A stretch of DNA of 5,889 bases from Cytophagales bacterium (GTDB lineage Bacteria; Bacteroidota; Bacteroidia; Cytophagales; JAAEPT01): positions 1 through 5,889 of the forward strand of contig WTJX01000157.1 of the NCBI GenBank assembly GCA_011524675.1, given 5' to 3'. Positions 1 to 5,889 of the stretch are shown one piece after another. Both the position numbers and the translations under genes were made by a program. How positions within the stretch are numbered: the first letter of the stretch is position 1; every line of letters begins with the position of its first letter. Below the pieces are notes generated by a model. It did not search any database. It saw only the letters and a program-made list of their open reading frames with translations, and was not told where the DNA came from.

Positions 1-1571
1 CTTACATCCCAAGAAGATAAACTAGTGTTAAATGAGAAACAAAAACTAAACGCACTATCCATAGTAGTGATAGTGCTCACATCCCAAGCGGATAAGTCTC
101 CGTTGAAATCAGTATTTGCAAAGCACTTTTTCAGTGTAGTGGTTTCACTCAAATTGGGTGCGTCTGTAGCTCCGAAAGTACCTAGGTTGAGGCAGTTTGA
201 AAAATAGCCCTCTCCATTGCCCAAAGCGATATTGTCCCACTGATCTACTGAGACAAATAAATCTTTGGAAGTTGGGGCTTTTGAGAAATTGAAGCCTTTG
301 AGCTTTGTTGCTGTAATACTAATGGTTTTTTCTCCAGCTATGGTATATGTGTGTTGAGCATCAGGGTCATTATATGCTGTTACTTCTCCAGTCGTACCAT
401 CTCCCCAGTTCACTATAAAGTCATATGCTGTAGGGTCTTCGACTGTACTTTCATAGAGAGGTAAGCGAATCGTTTTCGCGTCGTCCAATATCCACTTGCT
501 TACAAAACCATTCATTTCTGAGGCATCAATAAAACAATATCCAGCTGTGGGGAGTTCCTCAGCGGTTAATGCAGACCCTGCATCGAAATTAGAACAAGAA
601 GTAACGTTAATTGTATTCCAAGTCGAAATATCTTGACCGAAAGCTGATGCTTCAAGAAACATTCCCCTCATATTAGTTACACTACTTACATCCCAAGAAG
701 AAATATCTCTATTGAAATTTACTGTAAAACCAAACATTTCTGCCATATCAGTTACACTACTTACATCCCAATCCGAAATGTCTTGATTAAATGCAGTAGC
801 ATAAGAAAACATCCAACTCATATCAGTAACGTTGCTTACATCCCAAGAGGAAATATTTTGATCGAAAGCTGTTGCTTCTAGAAACATTTCGCTCATATCT
901 GTTACCTTACTTACATTCCATGAAGAAATGTCTTGATTGAATGCAGATGTACTAAAAAACATCCCACTCATATCAGTAACGTTGCTTACATCCCAAGAGG
1001 AAATGTCCTGATTAAAAACATATGCTCTTACAAATATATGACTCATAGAAGTAACATTACTCACATTCCAAGTAGAGATGTCTTGGTTAAATGACATACA
1101 AGAAGCAAAAAGACTATCCATATTTGTAATAGTACCTACATCCCAAGCAGATAAATCACCATTGAAATCAGAATTTGCAAAGCACTTTTTCAGCGTAGTG
1201 GTTTCACTCAAATTGGGTGCGTCTGTAGCTCCAAAAGTGCTTAGGTTTGGACAGTCGAAAAAATATCCTCCTCCATTACCAAGGGCAATATTTCCCCATT
1301 GCTCTACAGAGACAAACAAATCTTTGGATGTTGGTTTTTTAGAAAAATTGAAGCCTTTGAGTCGTGTCCCAGAAATTTTTACGGTTTTTTCTCCTGCTTC
1401 AAGATAGGTGTGTTGAGCATCGGGGTCGTCATAGGCTCTTACTTCTTCAATGGTACCGTCTCCCCAATCTACGGTAAAGGCATATTCTGTGGGGTCTTCC
1501 AGCGTACTTTCATAAAGTGGTAAGCGAATTGTTTTTATATCACCTATTACCCATTTGGTAATAAAACCATT
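1..1571 (-). repeat. Tandem duplication of a 353-residue PKD-plus-solenoid module within gene A
   Basis: Module 1 runs from Asn229 (base 1571) and module 2 from Asn582 (base 512), a period of 353 codons or 1059 bp. Both open with NGF..KW....KTIRLPLYEST and share WGDGT, DPDAQHTY, KLKGFNFSK/RLKGFNFSK, TSKDLFVSV, FGATDAPNLSETTTLKKCF and the first solenoid Trp (371 and 724). In the 130 residues from Gly230/Gly583 I count about 30 differences by hand. Module 1 ends at CF (574-575), and IDASEM links it to module 2. Module 2 is cut by the window edge after two repeat tryptophans (724 and 749), so there may be further modules to the left. Confidence 0.92.
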
Positions 1572-2255
1572 GACTTCTGAATTTTCTATTAGCTCAGTGG
1601 AGGAAGGGTTTACTACAATAGGGATTTCTAGGGTCATGTCTGGATTATCAGTGTTTTCGATAAAAATGGTGTCGCTTGCGCTTTGGTGATTCAAAAGTGC
1701 TCTATTGATGACTACTTCTATGGTAGTAACACCATTCTCTTCTATTTGATTGATTGAAAACCATTCAGGAAAGTCATCTTCATTTATTTCCCAATTCAGC
1801 TCACCTTCTGTACCTACATTGCTCAAATTAAAATTAAGGCTAATGGCCTCATCTCCAAAGTTAAGAGCATTGGTAGAATCAAAATCATCAGATGCAGCAT
1901 GTAAAATAGGGGTATTTGCTTTGAGTAATATCTCTAGCGGTCTTTTTTTGTCTGCCTCTACATGCAATTCAAAATTCTCTTTCGCTTGATACCAGTCATG
2001 AGTAAAAGAAATAAAATAAGTTCCTTCTTTTATTTCTTCAAAGTAAAACTTTCCTTCATCATCAGTGCGCCTTGATCCAAAAGTACTACTTACCTGTACG
2101 TTTCCTACAGGGATGCTAATATTGTTGGTAGAATCTATTACTGACATTACCGTACCTTCAATCGTCCCCCGTGTTGGTTCTGGTTCATCCCTTCTTTTCT
2201 CACAGGCTATGAAAAAGAAAAAAAACACTATAAAAAAAATGAAACCGTTTTTCAT
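1..2255 (-). CDS. BspA-like (DUF285 repeat) surface lipoprotein A, C-terminus beyond window edge
   Basis: The frame is open from the ATG at 2255 to the window edge, giving 751 complete codons with no stop, so the 3' end is missing. Order of parts: lipoprotein signal peptide with lipobox FIAC (lipidated Cys18); acidic CEKRRDEPEP linker; carboxypeptidase-regulatory-like beta-sandwich (about 29-113); BACON-like domain (about 115-220, LNFG...NWEI...W...INRALL); PKD-like domain (about 230-300, DWGDGT and QHTY..AGEKTV); a capping segment with DCPNL and KKCF; and eight 25-residue repeats of the type FNQDISxWDVSxVTxMxxMF. After CF at 574-575 a second PKD-like domain and solenoid begin. Family knowledge places such proteins on the cell surface in adhesion or ligand binding; the ligand is unknown. 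The start was chosen because paralogue B also begins MK. An in-frame ATG at 2264 (start MCFMKNG) has GGAAG six bases upstream and is a real alternative. The signal peptide is unusually rich in Phe. Confidence 0.9.
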   Translation of the reverse strand, partial: MKNGFIFFIVFFFFFIACEKRRDEPEPTRGTIEGTVMSVIDSTNNISIPVGNVQVSSTFGSRRTDDEGKFYFEEIKEGTYFISFTHDWYQAKENFELHVEADKKRPLEILLKANTPILHAASDDFDSTNALNFGDEAISLNFNLSNVGTEGELNWEINEDDFPEWFSINQIEENGVTTIEVVINRALLNHQSASDTIFIENTDNPDMTLEIPIVVNPSSTELIENSEVNGFITKWVIGDIKTIRLPLYESTLEDPTEYAFTVDWGDGTIEEVRAYDDPDAQHTYLEAGEKTVKISGTRLKGFNFSKKPTSKDLFVSVEQWGNIALGNGGGYFFDCPNLSTFGATDAPNLSETTTLKKCFANSDFNGDLSAWDVGTITNMDSLFASCMSFNQDISTWNVSNVTSMSHIFVRAYVFNQDISSWDVSNVTDMSGMFFSTSAFNQDISSWNVSKVTDMSEMFLEATAFDQNISSWDVSNVTDMSWMFSYATAFNQDISDWDVSSVTDMAEMFGFTVNFNRDISSWDVSSVTNMRGMFLEASAFGQDISTWNTINVTSCSNFDAGSALTAEELPTAGYCFIDASEMNGFVSKWILDDAKTIRLPLYESTVEDPTAYDFIVNWGDGTTGEVTAYNDPDAQHTYTIAGEKTISITATKLKGFNFSKAPTSKDLFVSVDQWDNIALGNGEGYFSNCLNLGTFGATDAPNLSETTTLKKCFANTDFNGDLSAWDVSTITTMDSAFSFCFSFNTSLSSWDV
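576..1145 (-). repeat. Eight 25-residue BspA/DUF285 repeats (75-bp period), gene A module 1
   Basis: The repeat tryptophan falls at residues 371, 396, 421, 446, 471, 496, 521 and 546, with no deviation from a 25-codon step. The unit reads W-(D/N)-V-S-x-V-T-x-M-x-x-M-F-x-x-x-x-x-F-N-Q-D-I-S-x. The first unit (DVGTITNMDSLF) and the last (NTINVTSCSNF, then ALTAEELPTAGYCF) are degenerate and act as caps. This fits the bacterial-surface-protein repeat family typified by DUF285 and the Listeria 26-residue lipoprotein repeat, thought to form an LRR-like solenoid. Repeats 5-7, including MFGFTVNFN, correspond to repeats 3-5 of gene B. Confidence 0.93.
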
Positions 2256-2288
2256 AAAACACATCAAATGCTTCCATTAATAATAATA

Positions 2289-2307
2289 AAACCAAAAATA
2301 TTGGTTT
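2289..2307. other. Small AT-rich hairpin in the leader of gene A
   Basis: AAACCAA (2289-2295) and TTGGTTT (2301-2307) form a perfect 7-bp stem with a 5-base loop. It lies between the candidate promoter and the start of gene A, so it would fall in the 5' untranslated RNA. It could be chance in such AT-rich DNA; no function is claimed. Confidence 0.3.
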
Positions 2308-2327
2308 AAGTTGACATCACCATCATA

Positions 2328-2357
2328 CAAATCAAGATTTCTATTAGAATTCTCAAC
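2328..2357 (-). promoter_or_regulatory. Candidate Bacteroidota-type promoter for lipoprotein gene A
   Basis: On the minus strand, TTGATTTG (2335 down to 2328) differs from the -7 consensus TAnnTTTG at one position. GTTG (2357 down to 2354) sits 18 bases upstream as a partial match to the -33 TTTG box. Transcription would start near 2321, leaving a leader of about 65 bases. It is a consensus match only, and weaker than the trhO promoter. Confidence 0.35.
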
Positions 2358-2409
2358 CATAGCATACATTAGGTCTTCCCTACCTATTTTGAAACCTCTG
2401 CCACCTCTC

Positions 2410-2440
2410 TTTTCTCCTTTTCAAAAAAATCTTAACTTTG
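2410..2440 (+). promoter_or_regulatory. Likely trhO promoter (TAnnTTTG -7 box)
   Basis: TAACTTTG at 2433-2440 is a perfect match to the Bacteroidota -7 element TAnnTTTG. At the expected 19-base spacing upstream there is only TTTT (2410-2413), a partial match to the -33 TTTG box. Transcription would start around 2446, with a leader of about 65 bases before the ATG at 2513. As is usual in this phylum, no convincing Shine-Dalgarno sequence precedes the start. Confidence 0.5.
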
Positions 2441-2512
2441 TAACTACATAAAATTATTTTTTTCAATGCCTATTAGCTTATTATAAACGGCTTGGCTCTA
2501 AACCCGTATAGC

Positions 2513-3571
2513 ATGCAACTGTACAATAAAATAGACAAAAACGTCCTCAAAAAAAAGATGCAGGAAAGTAGCGAAGAACGTACTACCTTGTCTTTTTACA
2601 AATATCATCAAATCAAAGATCCACAAGCCTTTCGAGATCATTTCTTTCAACTCTTTAACGAAATAGGGGTCATGGGGCGTGTCTATGTTGCCAAAGAAGG
2701 CATCAACGGACAAGTAAGCGTCAATACAGACTTGCTAGAAGACTTCAAAAAACGTATGTACAGCATCGACTTTTTAGATCAAGTACGTTTGAACATTGCC
2801 GTGGACGATGACGGTAAATCATTCTTTAAACTCATTGTCAAAGTAAGAAAAAAAATTGTAGCTGATGGCTTAGATGACGATACTTTTGATGCTTCTAACG
2901 GTGGTACTCATCTGGACGCAGAAGGATTTAATAAGCTCACAGAGCAAGAAGACACAGTAGTGATAGACATGCGCAATCACTACGAAACAGAAGTAGGTCA
3001 TTTCAAAGGGGCATTATTGCCTGATGCAGATACCTTTCGTGATGCCTTGCCTATGGCAGAAGAAATGATTAAGGGCAAAGAAGATTCTCCTGTCATCATG
3101 TATTGTACTGGAGGCATACGATGCGAAAAAGCAAGTGCCTACTTCAAGCATAAAGGTTTTAAACAAGTATATCAAGTAGAAGGCGGCATCATCAAGTATG
3201 CTCAAGATGTCAAAGAAAAAGGACTTGAAAACAAATACATAGGAAAGAACTTCGTCTTTGACGAACGACTAGGAGAGCGCATCTCAGACGACATCATCAG
3301 CAGGTGTCATCAATGTGGTACGCCTTGCGACACTCATACCAATTGTAAAAATGATGCTTGTCATTTGTTATTCATCCAATGTGATGACTGCAAAAAGAAA
3401 TACAACAATTGCTGCTCACAAGAATGTAGTGACATTATACAGTTGCCTGTCGATGAGCAAAAGAAAATCCGTCAAGGAAAAGACCTTGGAAGACAAGTAT
3501 TCAAAAAAGGAAGATGGAAGACCCCGAGTGAATACCGCAAATCTTTGAATGATAAGCTAGATGCTATGTAA
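2513..3571 (+). CDS. trhO: tRNA uridine(34) hydroxylase TrhO (rhodanese family, UPF0176/YceA)
   Basis: TrhO carries out the oxygen-dependent hydroxylation of U34 in certain tRNA anticodons to 5-hydroxyuridine, the precursor of cmo5U or mo5U wobble bases that widen codon reading; it acts in the cytoplasm. The 352-residue product matches the roughly 350 residues of the E. coli enzyme and aligns along its whole length from memory. Parts: N-terminal UPF0176 domain (about 1-115, RTTLSFYKY-like start, GRVYVAKEGINGQ, DDDGKSF); rhodanese domain (about 130-240, DMRNHYE and active-site loop MYCTGGIRCEKAS with catalytic Cys198); and a Cys-rich C-terminal domain (265-305, CHQC, HTNCKND, CDDC, CC..EC) with ten cysteines, probably metal-binding. 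The start is the ATG at 2513, since MQLYNKI aligns with the E. coli start MPVLHNRI. A TTG seven codons upstream (2492) keeps the frame open but adds residues the family lacks. It appears monocistronic, and its methyltransferase partner is not in the window. Confidence 0.96.
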   Translation: MQLYNKIDKNVLKKKMQESSEERTTLSFYKYHQIKDPQAFRDHFFQLFNEIGVMGRVYVAKEGINGQVSVNTDLLEDFKKRMYSIDFLDQVRLNIAVDDDGKSFFKLIVKVRKKIVADGLDDDTFDASNGGTHLDAEGFNKLTEQEDTVVIDMRNHYETEVGHFKGALLPDADTFRDALPMAEEMIKGKEDSPVIMYCTGGIRCEKASAYFKHKGFKQVYQVEGGIIKYAQDVKEKGLENKYIGKNFVFDERLGERISDDIISRCHQCGTPCDTHTNCKNDACHLLFIQCDDCKKKYNNCCSQECSDIIQLPVDEQKKIRQGKDLGRQVFKKGRWKTPSEYRKSLNDKLDAM

Positions 3572-3638
3572 GCATTTTAGATAAGAAGCTAGTTCACCTA
3601 AAATCACACTATCCTACTTTTTACAAAAGCCTACATTA

Positions 3639-3698
3639 AGTACGAAGTACAAAGAATAACACTATCTTTCTAAAGTATCATTCTTTGTACTTCGTACT
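3639..3698. repeat. Perfect 19-bp inverted repeat downstream of trhO (terminator or repetitive palindrome)
   Basis: The left arm AGTACGAAGTACAAAGAAT (3639-3657) is repeated exactly in reverse complement at 3680-3698, with a 22-base loop. Each arm starts with two heptads of the form AGTACRA, so the arm is itself internally repetitive. The palindrome begins 68 bases after the trhO stop and could end trhO transcription, but the 3' side carries only ATTTTAAG, not a proper T tract. The other reading is a dispersed intergenic palindrome or the remains of a small non-autonomous element. Confidence 0.9.
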
Positions 3699-3963
3699 AT
3701 TTTAAGCAATCAATAAATCAAGACACCTTCCCCCACAATATACTGATATCTGTTTACACGCCTTCTAAGGCAGATTTATTTTTCGTTTCATACACTGTAA
3801 GACTTTGTTACAAACATAAAACAACAGTTCAAAAATAAGAATTCCGAAAGAAATCCCTAAAAAAACATAACTTCACCTTCAAAAGAAGCTTAATTTGTCA
3901 TTAAATAAAAAGTCTTGTGAGATACACGAGCCCATTTTTTAGACTTAAAGAAAGCTATGAATA

Positions 3964-3983
3964 ACTAAGATTTTGTACTTAGT
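3964..3983. promoter_or_regulatory. Possible operator-like palindrome ahead of gene B
   Basis: ACTAAG (3964-3969) and CTTAGT (3978-3983) form a perfect 6-bp inverted repeat with an 8-base spacer, ending 33 bases before the ATG of gene B. The position would suit a regulator site or a leader hairpin, but arms this short are expected by chance in AT-rich DNA. Confidence 0.2.
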
Positions 3984-4016
3984 CACGTAAAGCCTTGTTA
4001 AACACACCATACTAAC

Positions 4017-5816
4017 ATGAAATATTTTATTTTTTACCTCCTTTTGTTTTTAACCTGTACAGCATGTGAGAAAACAAGAGATGAACCAGAACCAACACGG
4101 GGAACGATTGAAGGTACAGTTATGACCGTGATAGACTCCACCAATAATATTAGTATCCCTGTAAAAAACGTAGAGGTACTGAGCACTTTTGGATCAAAAT
4201 TCACAGACAATGAAGGTAAATTTTATTTTGAAGAGGTAAAAAAAGGCACTTATTCCTTATCCTTTTCTCATGACTGGTATGAAAAAAGAGAAAATATTGA
4301 ATTAATTGTAGAGGCAGACAAACAAAGTCCTCTAAATATATTGCTCAAGGCAAATACACCCATTCTATATGCTGCATCTGATGATTTTGACTCTAACAAT
4401 GCTCTCAACTTTGGAAATGAAGCCGTGAGCCTCAATTTTAATTTGACCAATATAGGGACGGAAGGAGAATTGAACTGGGAAATAAATGAAAATGACTTAC
4501 CCGAATGGATTTCGATCTATCAAACAGAAGAGAACGGTATCACCACCATAGAGGTAGTTGTCAATAGAGCTCTTTTAAATCACCAAAGTGCAAGCGACAC
4601 TATTTTCATTGAAAACACTAGTAATCCAGATATGACCCTAGAAATCCCTATTATAGTAAATACTTCCTCTACTGAGCTAATAGAAAATTCAACAGTCAAC
4701 AACTTTATAACCAAATGGATAGTAGGCGATGTAAAAACAATACGTTTGCCACTTTATGAAAGTACAGCCGAAGACCTTACAGAATATGCCTTTACCGTAG
4801 ATTGGGGAGACGGGACCATTGAAGAAGTAAAGGCATATGACGACCCCGATGCTCAACACACTTATCTCGAAGCAGGAGAAAAAACAGTTACGATTAGTGG
4901 AACACGACTCAAAGGCTTCAATTTTTCTAAAAAACCAACCTCCAAGGATTTGTTTGTCTCTGTGGAGCAATGGGGAAATATTGCTCTAGGCAATGGTGGA
5001 GGATATTTTTCCGACTGTCCAAACCTAAGTACTTTTGGAGCTACAGACGCTCCAAACTTGAGCGAAACCACTACGCTAAAACAGTGTTTTGCAGGTACTA
5101 ATTTCAATGGGGATTTATCTACTTGGGATGTAAGTACTATTACAAATATGGATAGTGTCTTCTATGCTTGCCCTTTGTTTAACACTAGTTTATCTGCTTG
5201 GGATGTAAGTAACGTAACTTCAATGGAAGCTATGTTTTTTGAAGCCTCTCTATTCAATCAAGATGTTTCGGATTGGAATGTAAGCAAAGTAACTAATATG
5301 GCTTGGATGTTTTTTTATGCTACTATATTTAATCAAGATATTTCAGCTTGGGATGTAAGTAGTGTAACTGATATGACAGAAATGTTTGGTTTTACAGAAA
5401 ATTTCAATGGAGACATTTCAGCTTGGGATGTAAGTAACGTAACTAATATGAAGGGAATGTTTATTGTTGCATTAGCTTTCAATCAAGATATTTCGGCTTG
5501 GGATGTGAGTAAAGTTAACGATATGGGTGACATGTTTTATAATACGACAACTTTTAATCAAGACATATCTGCTTGGAATGTAAGCAACGTAACAAATATG
5601 TCTTTTATGTTTGGGGAAGCATCGGCTTTTAATCAAGACATATCTACTTGGAATGTAGGTAAGGTAATATATATGGACTGGATGTTTAATGGAGCATCCG
5701 CTTTTAACAAAGACCTTTCTGCTTGGAATACAATCAATGTAACTTCTTGTACTGATTTCAGCATAGGTTCTGCATTGACCACAGAGCAATTGCCTACGCT
5801 GGGTACTTGTTTTTAG
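4017..5816 (+). CDS. BspA-like (DUF285 repeat) surface lipoprotein B, complete paralogue of A
   Basis: A complete 599-residue lipoprotein. The signal peptide MKYFIFYLLLFLTCTAC ends in a lipobox with lipidated Cys17, followed by the acidic segment EKTRDEPEP, a setting compatible with export of lipoproteins to the outer-membrane surface in Bacteroidota. Then come a carboxypeptidase-regulatory-like domain (about 28-112, TIEGTV, DNEGKFYFEEV..GTYSLSF), a BACON-like domain (about 115-217, with NWEINENDLPEWISI and VVNRALLN), a PKD-like domain (about 229-299, VDWGDGT, HTYLEAGEKTVTISG), a capping segment with DCPNL and KQCF, and nine 25-residue repeats (Trp370 to Trp570). It ends LPTLGTCF. Adhesion or ligand binding is the family inference; no enzymatic residues are visible. 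There is no C-terminal type IX sorting domain, as expected for a lipid-anchored protein. Of the 130 residues 229-358, about 120 match A module 1. No clear Shine-Dalgarno site precedes the ATG. A terminator candidate follows the stop, so it is probably transcribed alone. Confidence 0.93.
   Translation: MKYFIFYLLLFLTCTACEKTRDEPEPTRGTIEGTVMTVIDSTNNISIPVKNVEVLSTFGSKFTDNEGKFYFEEVKKGTYSLSFSHDWYEKRENIELIVEADKQSPLNILLKANTPILYAASDDFDSNNALNFGNEAVSLNFNLTNIGTEGELNWEINENDLPEWISIYQTEENGITTIEVVVNRALLNHQSASDTIFIENTSNPDMTLEIPIIVNTSSTELIENSTVNNFITKWIVGDVKTIRLPLYESTAEDLTEYAFTVDWGDGTIEEVKAYDDPDAQHTYLEAGEKTVTISGTRLKGFNFSKKPTSKDLFVSVEQWGNIALGNGGGYFSDCPNLSTFGATDAPNLSETTTLKQCFAGTNFNGDLSTWDVSTITNMDSVFYACPLFNTSLSAWDVSNVTSMEAMFFEASLFNQDVSDWNVSKVTNMAWMFFYATIFNQDISAWDVSSVTDMTEMFGFTENFNGDISAWDVSNVTNMKGMFIVALAFNQDISAWDVSKVNDMGDMFYNTTTFNQDISAWNVSNVTNMSFMFGEASAFNQDISTWNVGKVIYMDWMFNGASAFNKDLSAWNTINVTSCTDFSIGSALTTEQLPTLGTCF
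5124..5768 (+). repeat. Nine 25-residue BspA/DUF285 repeats (75-bp period), gene B
   Basis: Tryptophan codons fall at residues 370, 395, 420, 445, 470, 495, 520, 545 and 570, an unbroken 75-bp step. The core pattern is FNQDISAWDVSNVTNMxxMF. The last unit is the C-terminal cap (NTINVTSCTDF...LPTLGTCF), matching the cap that ends module 1 of gene A. The array is one repeat longer than that of A module 1; from the shared Asn (B228, A229) to the final CF the lengths are 372 and 347 residues, a difference of exactly one unit. Confidence 0.94.
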
Positions 5817-5842
5817 GTAACGTCTAGTGAAGAAAATACTAT

Positions 5843-5877
5843 GAGCATGTTTTATACATTAGGTTAAAAACATGCTC
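5843..5877 (+). terminator. Candidate intrinsic terminator after lipoprotein gene B
   Basis: GAGCATGTTTT (5843-5853) and AAAACATGCTC (5867-5877) form a perfect 11-bp stem with a 13-base loop, starting 27 bases after the stop codon. The tract after the stem is TCTTC, so the T run is poor, but position and stem quality fit a terminator. The symmetric A/T base of the loop could also let it work for a gene arriving from the right. Confidence 0.65.
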
Positions 5878-5889
5878 TCTTCAAAACAC

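Larger units (their letters stand above)
3572..4016. other. Intergenic region between trhO and lipoprotein gene B
   Basis: These 445 bases are AT-rich, and I see no gene, tRNA or mobile-element remnant in them. They contain a weak 7-bp inverted repeat right after the trhO stop (ATTTTAG 3574-3580 with CTAAAAT 3598-3604), the 19-bp inverted repeat at 3639-3698, a short GCCTT/AAGGC palindrome at 3760-3771, and a 6-bp palindrome near the start of gene B. I searched for TAnnTTTG ahead of gene B and found no clean match; TTAATTTG at 3890-3897 has one mismatch but no -33 partner. The promoter of gene B therefore remains unplaced. Confidence 0.7.

Noticed and set aside
576..1145. CRISPR-like regular repeat spacing
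   Set aside because: The 75-bp period is exactly 25 codons in an open frame with conserved amino acids. There are no identical repeats separated by unrelated spacers and no cas genes.
1078..1407. Plus-strand open frame within gene A (and similar ones at 25-207, 1299-1523, 1750-1989 and 2065-2280)
   Set aside because: All lie opposite the continuous lipoprotein frame on the minus strand, which has clear domains and a close paralogue. The matching antisense frames under gene B are the same shadow.
2492..2512. TTG start adding seven residues (MALNPYS) to TrhO
   Set aside because: The family aligns from the ATG at 2513, and the extra residues have no counterpart in the E. coli protein as remembered.
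3574..3604. Inverted repeat ATTTTAG/CTAAAAT right after the trhO stop as a terminator
   Set aside because: A 7-bp stem of almost only A/T pairs with a 17-base loop would be unstable; the palindrome at 3639-3698 is a better candidate.
5472..5789. Antisense open frame with repeated IPSRYVLIKS-like peptide opposite the gene B repeats
   Set aside because: It is the reverse-strand shadow of the 75-bp coding repeats. Its periodicity comes entirely from the DUF285 array, and it has no start context or family of its own.
1..5816. Composite transposon with A and B as its flanks
   Set aside because: The inverted flanks are protein-coding lipoprotein paralogues, with no transposase, terminal inverted repeats or target duplication visible.

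Overview
The window looks like a piece of a Bacteroidota chromosome (Flavobacteriia- or Cytophagia-like; the sequence does not resolve this further). The evidence is low GC, lack of strong Shine-Dalgarno sites, a TAnnTTTG-type -7 promoter element in front of the central gene, and lipoproteins that combine a carboxypeptidase-regulatory-like domain, a BACON-like domain and BspA/DUF285 repeats.

There are three genes. On the left, 1-2255 on the minus strand, is a large BspA-like lipoprotein (called A here). Its reading frame is open through the left edge, so its C-terminus is missing. In the middle, 2513-3571 on the plus strand, is trhO (formerly yceA, UPF0176), the rhodanese-family enzyme that hydroxylates U34 of tRNA. 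On the right, 4017-5816 on the plus strand, is a complete 599-residue paralogue of the left gene (called B). The two lipoprotein genes point away from each other and flank trhO, so their homologous bodies form long inverted repeats around it.

A and B share one architecture: lipoprotein signal, carboxypeptidase-regulatory-like beta-sandwich, BACON-like domain, PKD-like WGDGT domain, a capping segment, then a solenoid of exactly 25-residue (75-bp) repeats. B holds one PKD-plus-solenoid module and stops at its end. A runs past the same point into a second copy of the module, offset by 353 residues, and leaves the window inside it. The solenoids differ by one repeat (8 in A module 1, 9 in B), and their matching repeats are out of register. 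One stretch of B matches A's second module better than its first. Together this suggests repeated recombination within and between these genes.

The non-coding DNA holds a likely trhO promoter, a weaker promoter candidate for A, a perfect 19-bp inverted repeat built on GTAC-containing heptads downstream of trhO, and an 11-bp stem terminator candidate after B. No tRNA, rRNA, CRISPR array, transposase or other mobile-element gene was seen. trhO is probably a housekeeping gene unrelated in function to its neighbours. A and B are probably outer-membrane or surface-anchored lipoproteins whose ligands cannot be read from the sequence.
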